DNA from: Pseudomonas viridiflava
GTDB lineage: Bacteria > Pseudomonadota > Gammaproteobacteria > Pseudomonadales > Pseudomonadaceae
Assembly: GCF_900585905.1 (NCBI RefSeq)
Contig: NZ_UTVH01000076.1
Coordinates: forward strand, 1 to 64,000
Reading direction: 5' to 3'
DNA length: 64,000 nucleotides
Shown piece by piece: positions 56,282 to 64,000 of this stretch. Below the pieces are notes generated by a model. That model did no database searches and was not told the origin of the DNA. It saw only the letters and a program-made list of their open reading frames with translations. Both the position numbers and the translations under genes were made by a program. Each line of letters starts with the position of its first letter. The first letter of the stretch is position 1.

Positions 56282-58354
56282 TTACTTGATGCGCTGCCCA
56301 GGCTTCGCGCCGTCATCAGGGCTCAGCAGATAGATGTCTTCGCCGCCGGGGCCCGCCGCCATCACCATGCCCTCGGAAATGCCAAAGCGCATCTTCCTCG
56401 GTTTCAGGTTGGCGATCATCATCGTCAGGCGGCCCTCCAGTTCCGAAGGATTGGGGTAAGCGCTCTTGATGCCGGAAAACACGTTGCGCTGTTCGTCGCC
56501 GATATCCAGGGTCAGACGCAGCAGCTTGTCCGCGCCTTCGACGTGCTCGGCCTTGATGATCCGCGCAACGCGCAGGTCGATGGCCGCAAAGGCGTCAAAG
56601 TCGATCTCGGCCGACAGCGGGTCGTTGAGCAGCTCGCCGTTGCCGGTTGAGGTTGAGGTTGAGGTTGCGGTTTCGGTTGCGCCAGTGTCTGTTGCACTGG
56701 CGGTGAGATCTTCTTTCGACGCATGGGTCATGGCTTCAACCTTCACCGGATCGATACGGCTCATCAGCGGCTGAAACGGATTGAGCTGATGATTGCTCAG
56801 CAGAGTCTTGTGGTCATCCCAGGTCAGCGGTGCCACGTTGAGGAATTTCTCGGCGTCTGCGGCCAGCAGCGGCAGCACCGGCTTGAGGAAAATCACCAAT
56901 TGGCGGAACAGGTTGATGCCCAAGGCGCAGACGGCCTGAACCTCGGCCTGCCTGCCTTCCTGCTTGGCCAGCGACCAGGGTGCCTTGTCGGCGATATAGG
57001 CGTTGGCGCGATCGGCCAGCCCCATGATCTCACGCATGGCCCGTGCAAAGTCGCGCGCTTCATAGGCCTCGGCGATGCCGGGCGCCGCCGCAAGAAAAGC
57101 GTCCGTCAGCTCGGGCGCGGCGTTTTCAGCCACAAGAACGCCGGCATTGCCTTTGTGAATGAACCCCGCGCAGCGGCTGGCGATATTGACCACCTTGCCG
57201 ATCAGGTCCGAATTGACCTTCTGGACGAAATCTTCGAGGTTGAGGTCGAGATCGTCGACACCCTTGCCCAGCTTGGCCGCGTAGTAATAACGCAGGTATT
57301 CCGGGGACAGGTGCTCAAGGTAGGTGCGCGCCTTGATGAACGTGCCCCGGGATTTCGACATCTTCTGGCCATTGACCGTCAGATAGCCGTGCACATTGAT
57401 GGCGGTAGGCGTGCGCAAACCGGCACCTTCGAGCATGGCGGGCCAGAACAGGGCGTGAAAATTGACGATGTCCTTGCCGATGAAGTGATACAGCTCGGTG
57501 CTGGAATCCTTGGCCCAGTACGCATCGAAGTCCAGGTCCGGACGGCGTTCGCACAGGTTCTTGAAGCTGGCCATGTAGCCGATGGGCGCATCCAGCCACA
57601 CATAGAAATACTTGCCAGGTTCGTCGGGGATTTCGAAGCCGAAATAAGGCGCGTCGCGGGAGATATCCCATTGCTGCAAGCCCGTGTCCAGCCATTCGGC
57701 GATCTTGTTGGCAACCGCGTCCTGCAGCGTACCGCTGCGGGTCCACGCCTTGAGCATGGCGTCGAAGGCGGGCAGGTCGAAGAAGAAGTGCTTGGAGTCC
57801 TTGAGTACCGGGGTGGCACCGGAAATCGCTGATTTCGGGTCTTTCAGGTCCGTCGGCGCATAGGTGGCGCCGCATTTTTCGCAGTTGTCACCGTACTGGT
57901 CTTCAGTGCCGCATTTAGGGCAAGTGCCTTTGATGAAGCGGTCGGCCAGGAACATCTTTTTTTCCGGGTCGAAATACTGGGTGATGGAGCGCGTTGCAAT
58001 GTGCCCGGCATCACGCAGGCGCGTGTAGATCATGCTCGACAGCTCACGGTTTTCTTCCGAGTGCGTCGAGTGGAAGTTGTCGAAGTCCACCAGAAATTCA
58101 CTGAAGTCGGCGCTGTGCTCGGCCTTGACGTTGGCGATCAACTGCTCGGGCGTGATGCCTTCCTTCTCTGCGCGCAGCATGATGGCCGAGCCATGCGCAT
58201 CGTCAGCGCAGACATAAATGCACTGGTTGCCGCGGTGCTTTTGAAAGCGCACCCACATATCGGTCTGGATGTACTCAAGCATATGGCCAAGGTGGATCGA
58301 ACCATTGGCATAGGGCAGGGCGCTGGTGACGAGGATCTGGCGTGGCTCGGACAT
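56282..58354 (-). CDS. metG: Methionyl-tRNA synthetase
   Basis: A 690-residue class I synthetase. HIGH is [17 protein letters not shown] (about residues 14-30). The zinc knuckle is [18 protein letters not shown] (about 145-162). KMSKS is [11 protein letters not shown] (about residue 335). A C-terminal tRNA-binding OB domain (from about 585, [16 protein letters not shown]) is joined by a low-complexity linker of Thr/Ser/Glu residues made from a repeated hexanucleotide. It is divergent from apbC. Confidence 0.97.
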   Translation of the reverse strand: MSEPRQILVTSALPYANGSIHLGHMLEYIQTDMWVRFQKHRGNQCIYVCADDAHGSAIMLRAEKEGITPEQLIANVKAEHSADFSEFLVDFDNFHSTHSEENRELSSMIYTRLRDAGHIATRSITQYFDPEKKMFLADRFIKGTCPKCGTEDQYGDNCEKCGATYAPTDLKDPKSAISGATPVLKDSKHFFFDLPAFDAMLKAWTRSGTLQDAVANKIAEWLDTGLQQWDISRDAPYFGFEIPDEPGKYFYVWLDAPIGYMASFKNLCERRPDLDFDAYWAKDSSTELYHFIGKDIVNFHALFWPAMLEGAGLRTPTAINVHGYLTVNGQKMSKSRGTFIKARTYLEHLSPEYLRYYYAAKLGKGVDDLDLNLEDFVQKVNSDLIGKVVNIASRCAGFIHKGNAGVLVAENAAPELTDAFLAAAPGIAEAYEARDFARAMREIMGLADRANAYIADKAPWSLAKQEGRQAEVQAVCALGINLFRQLVIFLKPVLPLLAADAEKFLNVAPLTWDDHKTLLSNHQLNPFQPLMSRIDPVKVEAMTHASKEDLTASATDTGATETATSTSTSTGNGELLNDPLSAEIDFDAFAAIDLRVARIIKAEHVEGADKLLRLTLDIGDEQRNVFSGIKSAYPNPSELEGRLTMMIANLKPRKMRFGISEGMVMAAGPGGEDIYLLSPDDGAKPGQRIK
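56645..56681 (-). repeat. Hexanucleotide microsatellite in the metG linker
   Basis: On the plus strand GGTTGA recurs three times and then degenerates to GGTTGCGG, giving residues T-S-T-S-T-S-T on the minus strand. Unit length 6 keeps the frame under slippage. Confidence 0.8.
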
Positions 58355-58913
58355 GGGGCTCGGCTACTTGAAGTGAAACGGAGGTCGGCCACTATAAAGC
58401 GCTGTGGATTTTTTTTCACCCTGGCTGTCTTTTCAGACGAATTTTGGGTGGTGCGTTTTTTATTGTGGGGCGCCATTGATATTGCGGCGCTGCTTAACTC
58501 GGGTTCCGTCCTGACGGCCGGGTCACTTTTGTCTAGGCAGCTTTTTGTTTCAAAGGCGGACCAAAACCGTTATCGCTGACGTCAGTCCCTGCTCTGCAGG
58601 GGTTGCTTCATCCTTACCGTGGCGTGGGCACGCGCCGACGGGCCATCCATGGCCCAACGGCGCTCGCTCGGCATCCATGCCGAGCGACCCACGCCACGGC
58701 ACCTCCACTCAGCTTCCCGACGCTCGGTTTGCGGCGCCCTGCAGATCGCAGCGTTGCGATTGAGATCATGCGAGCCGGCTTTCAGGGCTTGCGTTGACTC
58801 AGATGGTGGGGCTGTTTTATGGACCTATCCGGCAAACTCAGCGAAATCATGCCCGGACCTTGTAGACGGGTTAGGATAGCTGCCTGTTTTTGTCAGTCTT
58901 TAGGGAGTAACCC
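58355..58913. promoter_or_regulatory. Divergent region between metG and apbC, mostly filled by repeat copy B
   Basis: About 560 bp with no credible gene. The middle is the structured repeat copy B. The right end holds the apbC ribosome site (AGGGAGT upstream of ATG 58914). Confidence 0.4.
58617..58760. repeat. Structured dispersed repeat, copy B (inverted relative to copy A)
   Basis: Outer stem CCGTGGCGTGGG (58617-58628) with CCCACGCCACGG (58688-58699). Hairpins 1 and 2 are those of copy A read on the other strand. The single difference in the outer stem relative to A is T-A changed to C-G in both arms. Sequence right of the core (CACCTCCACTCAGCTTCCCG) also matches A. The short frames in it code alike but are not credible genes. 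Confidence 0.9.
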
Positions 58914-60008
58914 ATGAGCGCCGTCGATCGCGCCGCGGTGGAAGCCGTTCTTCGCCAGTACACCGATCCTTATCTGAATCAGGACCCGGTCAGTGCCGGA
59001 TGTGTGCGTGCCATAGAGATTCAGGGTCAGCAGGTCAGCGTGCGCCTGGAGCTGGGCTACGCCGCCGGGCTGTTCAAATCCGGCTGGGCGCAGATGCTGC
59101 AGATGGCTATTGAAGGCCTGCAAGGTGTGACATCGGCCCGGGTCGAGATCAACTGTGTCATCGAAGCGCACAAGGCGCAGTCGCAGATTCCGGGCCTGGC
59201 CAACGTGAAGAACATTGTTGCCGTGGCGTCCGGCAAGGGCGGGGTGGGCAAGTCCACGACGGCGGCGAATCTGGCACTGGCGTTGTCCCGCGAGGGCGCC
59301 CGTGTCGGTATTCTCGATGCCGATATCTACGGCCCCAGCCAAGGGGTGATGTTCGGCATCGCCGAAGGCACGCGGCCTAAGATCAAGGACCAGAAGTGGT
59401 TTGTGCCCATTGAGGCCCATGGCATTGAAGTCATGTCCATGGCGTTCCTGACCGATGACAATACGCCGATGGTATGGCGTGGCCCGATGGTTTCCGGCGC
59501 ATTGCTGCAGCTGATCACGCAGACCGCCTGGAACGATCTGGATTATCTGGTCATTGATATGCCGCCGGGCACCGGGGATATCCAGCTGACACTGGCGCAG
59601 AAAGTCCCTGTTGCAGGTGCGGTGATCGTCACCACGCCGCAGGATCTCGCGCTGCTTGACGCGAAGAAAGGCGTCGAGATGTTTCGCAAGGTCAATATTC
59701 CGGTGTTGGGCGTCGTGGAAAACATGGCGGTGCACATCTGTTCCAATTGCGGCCATGCCGAGCATTTGTTTGGTGAAGGAGGCGGGCGCAAGCTTGCCGA
59801 GCAATATGACGTCGAGCTGCTCGCTTCATTGCCGCTGTCGATGCTGATTCGCGAACAGGCCGATGGTGGCAAACCCACCGCGATTGCCGAGCCGGACAGC
59901 CAGATCGCCATGGTGTATCAGGAGCTGGCACGTCATGTTGGCGCGCGAATCGTCTTGCAGGAAGCGGTCAGCCCTGCAATGCCGAGTATTTCCGTCAGCG
60001 AGGATTGA
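58914..60008 (+). CDS. apbC: Iron-sulfur cluster carrier ApbC/Mrp
   Basis: A 364-residue P-loop ATPase that carries Fe-S clusters to target proteins. The MIP18-like domain is residues 1-85, P-loop SGKGGVGKSTTAANLAL (about 103-119), Walker-like DADIYGPS, VIDMPPGTGDIQLTLAQ, and cluster cysteines C-x2-C in HICSNCGHAEH (about residues 277-280). It is followed by a type ii repeat and divergent from metG. Confidence 0.95.
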   Translation: MSAVDRAAVEAVLRQYTDPYLNQDPVSAGCVRAIEIQGQQVSVRLELGYAAGLFKSGWAQMLQMAIEGLQGVTSARVEINCVIEAHKAQSQIPGLANVKNIVAVASGKGGVGKSTTAANLALALSREGARVGILDADIYGPSQGVMFGIAEGTRPKIKDQKWFVPIEAHGIEVMSMAFLTDDNTPMVWRGPMVSGALLQLITQTAWNDLDYLVIDMPPGTGDIQLTLAQKVPVAGAVIVTTPQDLALLDAKKGVEMFRKVNIPVLGVVENMAVHICSNCGHAEHLFGEGGGRKLAEQYDVELLASLPLSMLIREQADGGKPTAIAEPDSQIAMVYQELARHVGARIVLQEAVSPAMPSISVSED

Positions 60009-60018
60009 CGTGGGACTG

Positions 60019-60109
60019 GTGGGGCCAGCTTTAGCCGGGAAGTGGTTTGGAACAGGCTCTACGTCCGTGTCGGCTGCCTTGACCTCTTCCCGGCTGAAGC
60101 CGGTCCCAC
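60019..60109. repeat. Paired palindrome, type ii
   Basis: Arms GTGGGGCCAGCTTTAGCCGG and CCGGCTGAAGCCGGTCCCAC, between apbC and the cold-shock gene. Confidence 0.88.
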
Positions 60110-60147
60110 AAGGCCAGTCCCACAAGCCGGTCTCAAAACGCAGGCAT

Positions 60148-60176
60148 AAAAAAACCCCGCCGAAGCGAGGTTTTTT
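60148..60176. terminator. Terminator serving the cold-shock gene and possibly apbC
   Basis: Minus strand: AAAACCTCGC-TTCG-GCGGGGTTTTTTT with one G-U pair. On the plus strand the matching pair is C-A, so it works best for the cold-shock gene. Confidence 0.75.
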
Positions 60177-60193
60177 AAGCGAACAAGTACAAG

Positions 60194-60403
60194 TTAGATA
60201 ACTTGAACTTCTTCAGCTTGCATGCCTTTCTGACCGCGGGTAGCGATGAAAGAGACCTGTTGGCCTTCTTTCAGGCTTTTGAAGCCGTCAGATTGGATAG
60301 CTTTGAAGTGTACGAACAGGTCGTCACCGGATTGTGGAGTGATGAAGCCGAAGCCTTTTTCATCGTTGAACCACTTAACGGTACCAGTTTGGCGATTAGA
60401 CAT
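60194..60403 (-). CDS. Cold-shock domain protein, CspA/CapB-like
   Basis: A 69-residue OB-fold protein. RNP1 K-G-F-G-F-I and RNP2 D-L-F-V-H-F are intact; it starts [14 protein letters not shown] and ends QAEEVQVI. It is very close to Pseudomonas CapB. A long leader (60404-60700) precedes it, as in cold-shock mRNAs. Confidence 0.94.
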   Translation of the reverse strand: MSNRQTGTVKWFNDEKGFGFITPQSGDDLFVHFKAIQSDGFKSLKEGQQVSFIATRGQKGMQAEEVQVI

Positions 60404-60712
60404 GGTGTATCTCCTTGGACAAAGTTAACTGCGACTCAGGAAGTGCCCTGGCCGAGACTGAGTGCAAAGAGCAGGAAAAATTCTTGGAGATGGTTGGATC
60501 GAAATTCAACATCGTGTAGAGATTCTCAGTGACACAAGCAACACAGTGACGCCACCTTACCGCGTTTTTTTCGCAGTGCCAACTGCCAATCGAGGATTAT
60601 TTCGATTATCGCGCCAGGCATCGGTGCGGTCGGCTGCGCAGCCTTTGAACCGGACGCCTTGCCCCGGTAAGATGCCGGACATGTTTTTTCACCTCGTAAT
60701 CAGGACATCGCC
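60404..60712. promoter_or_regulatory. Divergent leader/promoter region of the cold-shock gene and dcd
   Basis: About 309 bp without a credible gene. Its left part is probably the long 5' leader of the cold-shock mRNA. No clear consensus promoter for either gene was picked out. Confidence 0.4.
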
Positions 60713-61279
60713 ATGAGCATCAAATCGGACAAGTGGATTCGCCGCATGGCGCAGGAACACGGGATGATCGAGCCCTTTGTAGAGCGTCAGATGCGCGGCG
60801 AAGGGGCTAACCGGATCATCTCTTATGGTGTGTCCAGCTATGGCTACGATGTGCGCTGCGCTGACGAATTCAAGGTGTTCACCAATATCAATTCGGCCAC
60901 GGTGGACCCGAAAAATTTTGATGAAAAAAGTTTTGTCGACATCAAGAGTGACGTTTGCATCATCCCGCCGAACTCTTTTGCGCTGGCTCGCACGGTCGAG
61001 TATTTCCGCATTCCGCGCAATGTGCTGACTATCTGCCTGGGTAAAAGCACCTACGCCCGCTGCGGCATCATCGTCAATGTCACGCCGCTTGAACCCGAGT
61101 GGGAAGGCCATGTGACGCTGGAGTTCTCCAACACCACCACCTTGCCGGCGAAAATCTACGCCAATGAAGGCGTCGCACAGATGCTGTTCCTGGAGTCTGA
61201 CGAGGAATGCGAAGTGTCCTACAAGGATCGGGGTGGTAAATACCAGGGCCAGCGTGGCGTCACTCTGCCTCGCGCCTGA
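60713..61279 (+). CDS. dcd: dCTP deaminase
   Basis: A 188-residue trimeric enzyme that converts dCTP to dUTP. Conserved blocks: [18 protein letters not shown] (about residue 38), [20 protein letters not shown] (catalytic Ser/Arg and Glu region, about 110-129), [18 protein letters not shown] and [13 protein letters not shown]. It is alone; next downstream is a small peptide gene. Confidence 0.96.
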   Translation: MSIKSDKWIRRMAQEHGMIEPFVERQMRGEGANRIISYGVSSYGYDVRCADEFKVFTNINSATVDPKNFDEKSFVDIKSDVCIIPPNSFALARTVEYFRIPRNVLTICLGKSTYARCGIIVNVTPLEPEWEGHVTLEFSNTTTLPAKIYANEGVAQMLFLESDEECEVSYKDRGGKYQGQRGVTLPRA

Positions 61280-61450
61280 CTGCTCGCGCCTGACTGTAGG
61301 TGGGCGGGTCAGCTGGAGCTGAAATCTCCAGCGGCCCTATTTGTGACCGTTGGTATGTCGATAATTGAATTAGTCCCGCATTAGGCACTCTATTGACCGT
61401 AACACTCTCCCTCACGCATGTGAGCAAGGGACAACGTTAAGGAGTGCCTT

Positions 61451-61666
61451 ATGAAGATTCAGTCGAATGCCAGCGCTCAGGGGCCTGACCCGCGAGCAAA
61501 TCATGTTGGTCTGCTCGCTTTGTCGTTACTCGCCTACCCTCAGGACAACATGGTCGGAGGAATTCCCGGACAGCCAGATCCAGACGGTCCGGGTGAATAC
61601 CCGCAGCCAATCGAGCCCGGGAGTCCAACCACACCTGACGAGCCGCCACCTGCTCCAGTGGCCTGA
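61451..61666 (+). CDS. Small proline-rich protein, unknown
   Basis: A 71-residue protein. A strong ribosome site, AAGGAG, lies 7 bp before ATG 61451. The N-terminus is short and hydrophilic, followed by a weakly hydrophobic stretch (VGLLALSLLAYP) and a Pro/Glu-rich tail (ends TTPDEPPPAPVA). I do not recognise a family. It is convergent with pdeM. Confidence 0.55.
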   Translation: MKIQSNASAQGPDPRANHVGLLALSLLAYPQDNMVGGIPGQPDPDGPGEYPQPIEPGSPTTPDEPPPAPVA

Positions 61667-61773
61667 TTCGATCACCCGAGACTGTCGGCCATTCGTTGCC
61701 CGGCAGTTTCGGGTGCCGCTTGATCATGCGATCTAGTAGCCAGTTTGCAGTCATCGTGTCGGCTTGAATCGAT

Positions 61774-62430
61774 TCAGCCAGCCGCCCATACCGCGCCATC
61801 GCCAACCACATAAATGCTGCGTCCCTGGGCGCGTTCGACAGTGTAGCCTCCGGTGAACGCACCGAACGCGGGCAGCAGACTGGTGCCTTCACCCAAGTAG
61901 AAGCACGCCAGCCGCAAGCTTTGCCGACCCCGCCCTTGCAGGCGAAATACCGGATGCACGTGGCCAGCCAATACATGGTGAGTGTCGTGGGGGTGCGGCT
62001 CATGCTGCAGCGCAAACGGCCCTAACAACATCGGCTCCGGTACTGTGTCGATGGCAAGGCTGGTCGGCGGATCGCCAGCGATCTTGTCGTGGTTGCCTCG
62101 AATCAGCGTAATTTTCAGCGCCGGGTGCCGTGCTCGCCATTCATGCAGCGCCTGCAGGGTCGCTGGGGCTCTGGATTCCCTTGCATGCAGAAAGTCGCCG
62201 AGAAAGATCAGGTGTTCGCAGGATAGCTGCTCAAGCATGTCATCCAGCCGTTGCAGATTATTTTGCGTGGTGCCGTGTGGCACCGGCTGACCGAGCCTGC
62301 GAAAAGCCGCCGCCTTGCCGAAGTGCACGTCAGCGATGAGCAGTGCACGACGTTCCGGGAGGTACATCGCTTTCTGCGCCAGTAACCAGACTTCTTCGCC
62401 CGCCAGGCTGATTGACAGCCACGGATTCAT
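61774..62430 (-). CDS. pdeM: Ligase-associated DNA damage response endonuclease PdeM
   Basis: A 218-residue calcineurin-like metallophosphoesterase. Metal ligand motifs: [19 protein letters not shown] (D-x-H), [10 protein letters not shown] (GD), LIRGNHDK (GNHD) and LAGHVHPVF (GH-x-H). PdeM belongs to a cluster with a DEXH helicase, an ATP-dependent ligase and an exonuclease. It overlaps the helicase end by 4 bp, so it is translated after it. Confidence 0.92.
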   Translation of the reverse strand: MNPWLSISLAGEEVWLLAQKAMYLPERRALLIADVHFGKAAAFRRLGQPVPHGTTQNNLQRLDDMLEQLSCEHLIFLGDFLHARESRAPATLQALHEWRARHPALKITLIRGNHDKIAGDPPTSLAIDTVPEPMLLGPFALQHEPHPHDTHHVLAGHVHPVFRLQGRGRQSLRLACFYLGEGTSLLPAFGAFTGGYTVERAQGRSIYVVGDGAVWAAG

Positions 62431-64000
62431 GAGCGTGCCTCTGGCCCGGCAGCTTTCTCAAGGTCGCGGACCATGCGGGCGATGCGGTCGGCCAGTTTTT
62501 CCGAGCTCAGGCTTTCACGCATTCGCTCCACCAGCAAGGGGAACGCCAGTGGCGTGGCGCGCTTGATGATGTGCAGGTCCAGGGTTCGCTGATTGATACG
62601 TTGCAATGTCTGCTCCATTCGTACCACGTCCAGTTCCTGACGCAGCACTTCTTCCTGCGCCTGGGTCAATAGCAGGTTGCCTGCGTCGTACTGTTTGAAG
62701 ACCTCAAAAAACAGACCGCTGGAGGCCTGTAACTGGCGATTGCTTTTCGGGGCGCCGGGATAGCCTGAAAATACCAGACCGGCGATGCGGGCGATCTCGC
62801 GAAACCGTCGCAGGGCCAGCTCGCCAGCATTAAGGCTGGCCATGATATCGGCCATCAGCTGATCTTCGCTGAACAAGGTCGGGTTCAGCACGGCGCGCCA
62901 GTCCAGCTCCGTGGCGCTGAGCAACTCGAAGCCGTAATCGTTGACTGCAATCGAGAAGGTCAACGGCGTATCGCGACTCAGGCGCCAGGCCAGCAGGCTG
63001 GCCAGCCCGAGGTGAACATGCCGTCCAGCGAACGGATAGAGAAACAGGTGCCAGCCTTCCCGCGACTTGAGTGCTTCAGCGAGCAGCGTGTCCTGGCGGG
63101 GCAGGGCCGACCACTGCTGCTGAAGCTCCAGCAACGGCTTCACCGCCTGCATTTCCGGACTGTTGAATTGGCCATGCGCGGCCGCGTCAAACTGAGTCAC
63201 CACGGCATCGGCCAGTTCGCTGGAAAGCGGCATGCGCCCACCGTTCCAGCGCGGCACAGCTGCCTTCTTGACGGTGGAGCGTCTGACGTAGGCGGTCATG
63301 TTTTCGACCCGGACCAGTTCCAGCAGACGACCACTGAACAGAAAGCCGTCGCCGGGCTTGAGGCGGGCGATGAAGCCTTCTTCGACACTGCCCAGCGAGC
63401 CACCGCCGCCGCCCTTGGTCCAGTACTTCACGTTGATGCTGGCATCGCTGACGATGGTGCCGATGCTCATTCGGTGACGCCTCGCCAGGCGTGCATCCGG
63501 CACGCGCCAGATGCCGTGTTCATCCGGCTCGACGCGGCGATAGTCGGGGTAAGCAGTCAGCGAAAGGCCGCCATGGCGCACGAAAGCCAGCGCCCAGTGC
63601 CATTCGTCATCAGTCAGCTCGCGATACGCCCACGCTGTCCTGACTTCAGCCAGCAGTTGCGCGGGCTCAAAACCGCCACCCAAGGCCATGCTGACCAAGT
63701 GTTGCACCAGCACGTCCAGAGGTTTGTGCGGCGATTCCCTGGGTTCGATCATGCGCGCCGCCACCGCATCGTGAGCCGCCGCCGCTTCCACCAATTCCAG
63801 GCTGTGGGTGGGCACCAGCGTCACCCGCGAGGGGCGGCCCGGCGCGTGGCCCGAGCGACCGGCGCGTTGCATCAGCCTGGCGACGCCTTTGGGTGAGCCT
63901 ATCTGCAGCACGCGTTCGACTGGCAGAAAGTCCACCCCCAGATCCAGGCTTGAGGTGCAGACCACGGCTTTGAGCTGACCTTCCTTCAGTGCGCGCTCCA
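62427..64000 (-). CDS. Ligase-associated DEXH-box helicase (Lhr-like), 3' part
   Basis: The C-terminal 524 codons of a superfamily 2 helicase that continues beyond the right edge. Visible: helicase-C motifs in [16 protein letters not shown] and Q-R-A-G-R-S-G-H (motif VI, about 34 residues later), [16 protein letters not shown], then the Lhr-type winged-helix/C-domain ([40 protein letters not shown]). It is the 5' neighbour of pdeM in the same operon. The true start lies outside the window. Confidence 0.9.
   Translation of the reverse strand, partial: ERALKEGQLKAVVCTSSLDLGVDFLPVERVLQIGSPKGVARLMQRAGRSGHAPGRPSRVTLVPTHSLELVEAAAAHDAVAARMIEPRESPHKPLDVLVQHLVSMALGGGFEPAQLLAEVRTAWAYRELTDDEWHWALAFVRHGGLSLTAYPDYRRVEPDEHGIWRVPDARLARRHRMSIGTIVSDASINVKYWTKGGGGGSLGSVEEGFIARLKPGDGFLFSGRLLELVRVENMTAYVRRSTVKKAAVPRWNGGRMPLSSELADAVVTQFDAAAHGQFNSPEMQAVKPLLELQQQWSALPRQDTLLAEALKSREGWHLFLYPFAGRHVHLGLASLLAWRLSRDTPLTFSIAVNDYGFELLSATELDWRAVLNPTLFSEDQLMADIMASLNAGELALRRFREIARIAGLVFSGYPGAPKSNRQLQASSGLFFEVFKQYDAGNLLLTQAQEEVLRQELDVVRMEQTLQRINQRTLDLHIIKRATPLAFPLLVERMRESLSSEKLADRIARMVRDLEKAAGPEARS

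Overview
The window is a chromosomal segment of a Pseudomonas. Gene order and protein sequences match the genus (hupN-rlmF-valS-holC-pepA/lptFG; the Aau acidic amino acid system; glpFKRD; argF; grxD-bfrB-bfd; rnt-pyrC/motY-argG; nth-rnfB-metG-apbC-dcd; pdeM-lhr). The fluorescens/syringae side of the genus seems most likely. Coding density is high, GC is high, and intergenic gaps are crowded with REP-type palindromes. No rRNA, tRNA, IS element, prophage or CRISPR array was recognised.

Layout. 1-995: a tandem array of 147-148 bp units, each carrying two opposed REP palindromes; it runs off the left edge. 1152-5923: NimT/CynX-type MFS exporter, NTF2-like protein, GIY-YIG protein, GST, membrane glutaredoxin and nucleoid protein NdpA. 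6327-16944: hupN, rlmF, valS, a small HolC-linked gene, holC and pepA facing the lptFG lipopolysaccharide export permeases, then an RDD protein and a cold-shock protein. 17373-21755: glycine cleavage genes gcvH-gcvP-gcvT. 22232-24262: metR divergent from a MetE that ends after its N-terminal barrel. 24480-25832: an exported alpha/beta hydrolase and a probable gene remnant.

25887-32614 is a complete acidic amino acid regulon. The ABC importer AatJQMP is followed on the same strand by sensor AauS and sigma-54 activator AauR. A good -24/-12 promoter and two TTCGG-N4-CCGAA-type sites lie upstream of aatJ. 32683-37941 is the glycerol regulon (glpD, glpR, glpK, glpF) with candidate GlpR operators upstream of glpD and glpF.

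38253-40456: ybaK, then a low-GC pair of overlapping genes that look like a pore-forming toxin and its membrane immunity protein. 40486-46933: an orphan ABC ATPase translationally coupled to argF, a small conserved protein, an orphan molybdopterin oxidoreductase, grxD, and the bacterioferritin pair bfrB/bfd with a Fur-box-like site. 47270-51698: a dispersed structured repeat, rnt-pyrC, motY and argG. 51843-54096: a protein with two HTH-like segments and an orphan NarL-type response regulator flank about 0.9 kb of AT-rich DNA. 54196-64000: a PA3496-like protein, nth, an orphan rnfB, metG, the second copy of the structured repeat, apbC, a cold-shock gene, dcd, a proline-rich peptide, pdeM and the 3' part of an lhr-type helicase running off the right edge.

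The observations I rate highest are the repeat pair at 47317-47403 and 58617-58699, which fold as the same three-way junction with a compensatory base-pair change, and the candidate toxin/immunity pair at 38883-40456.
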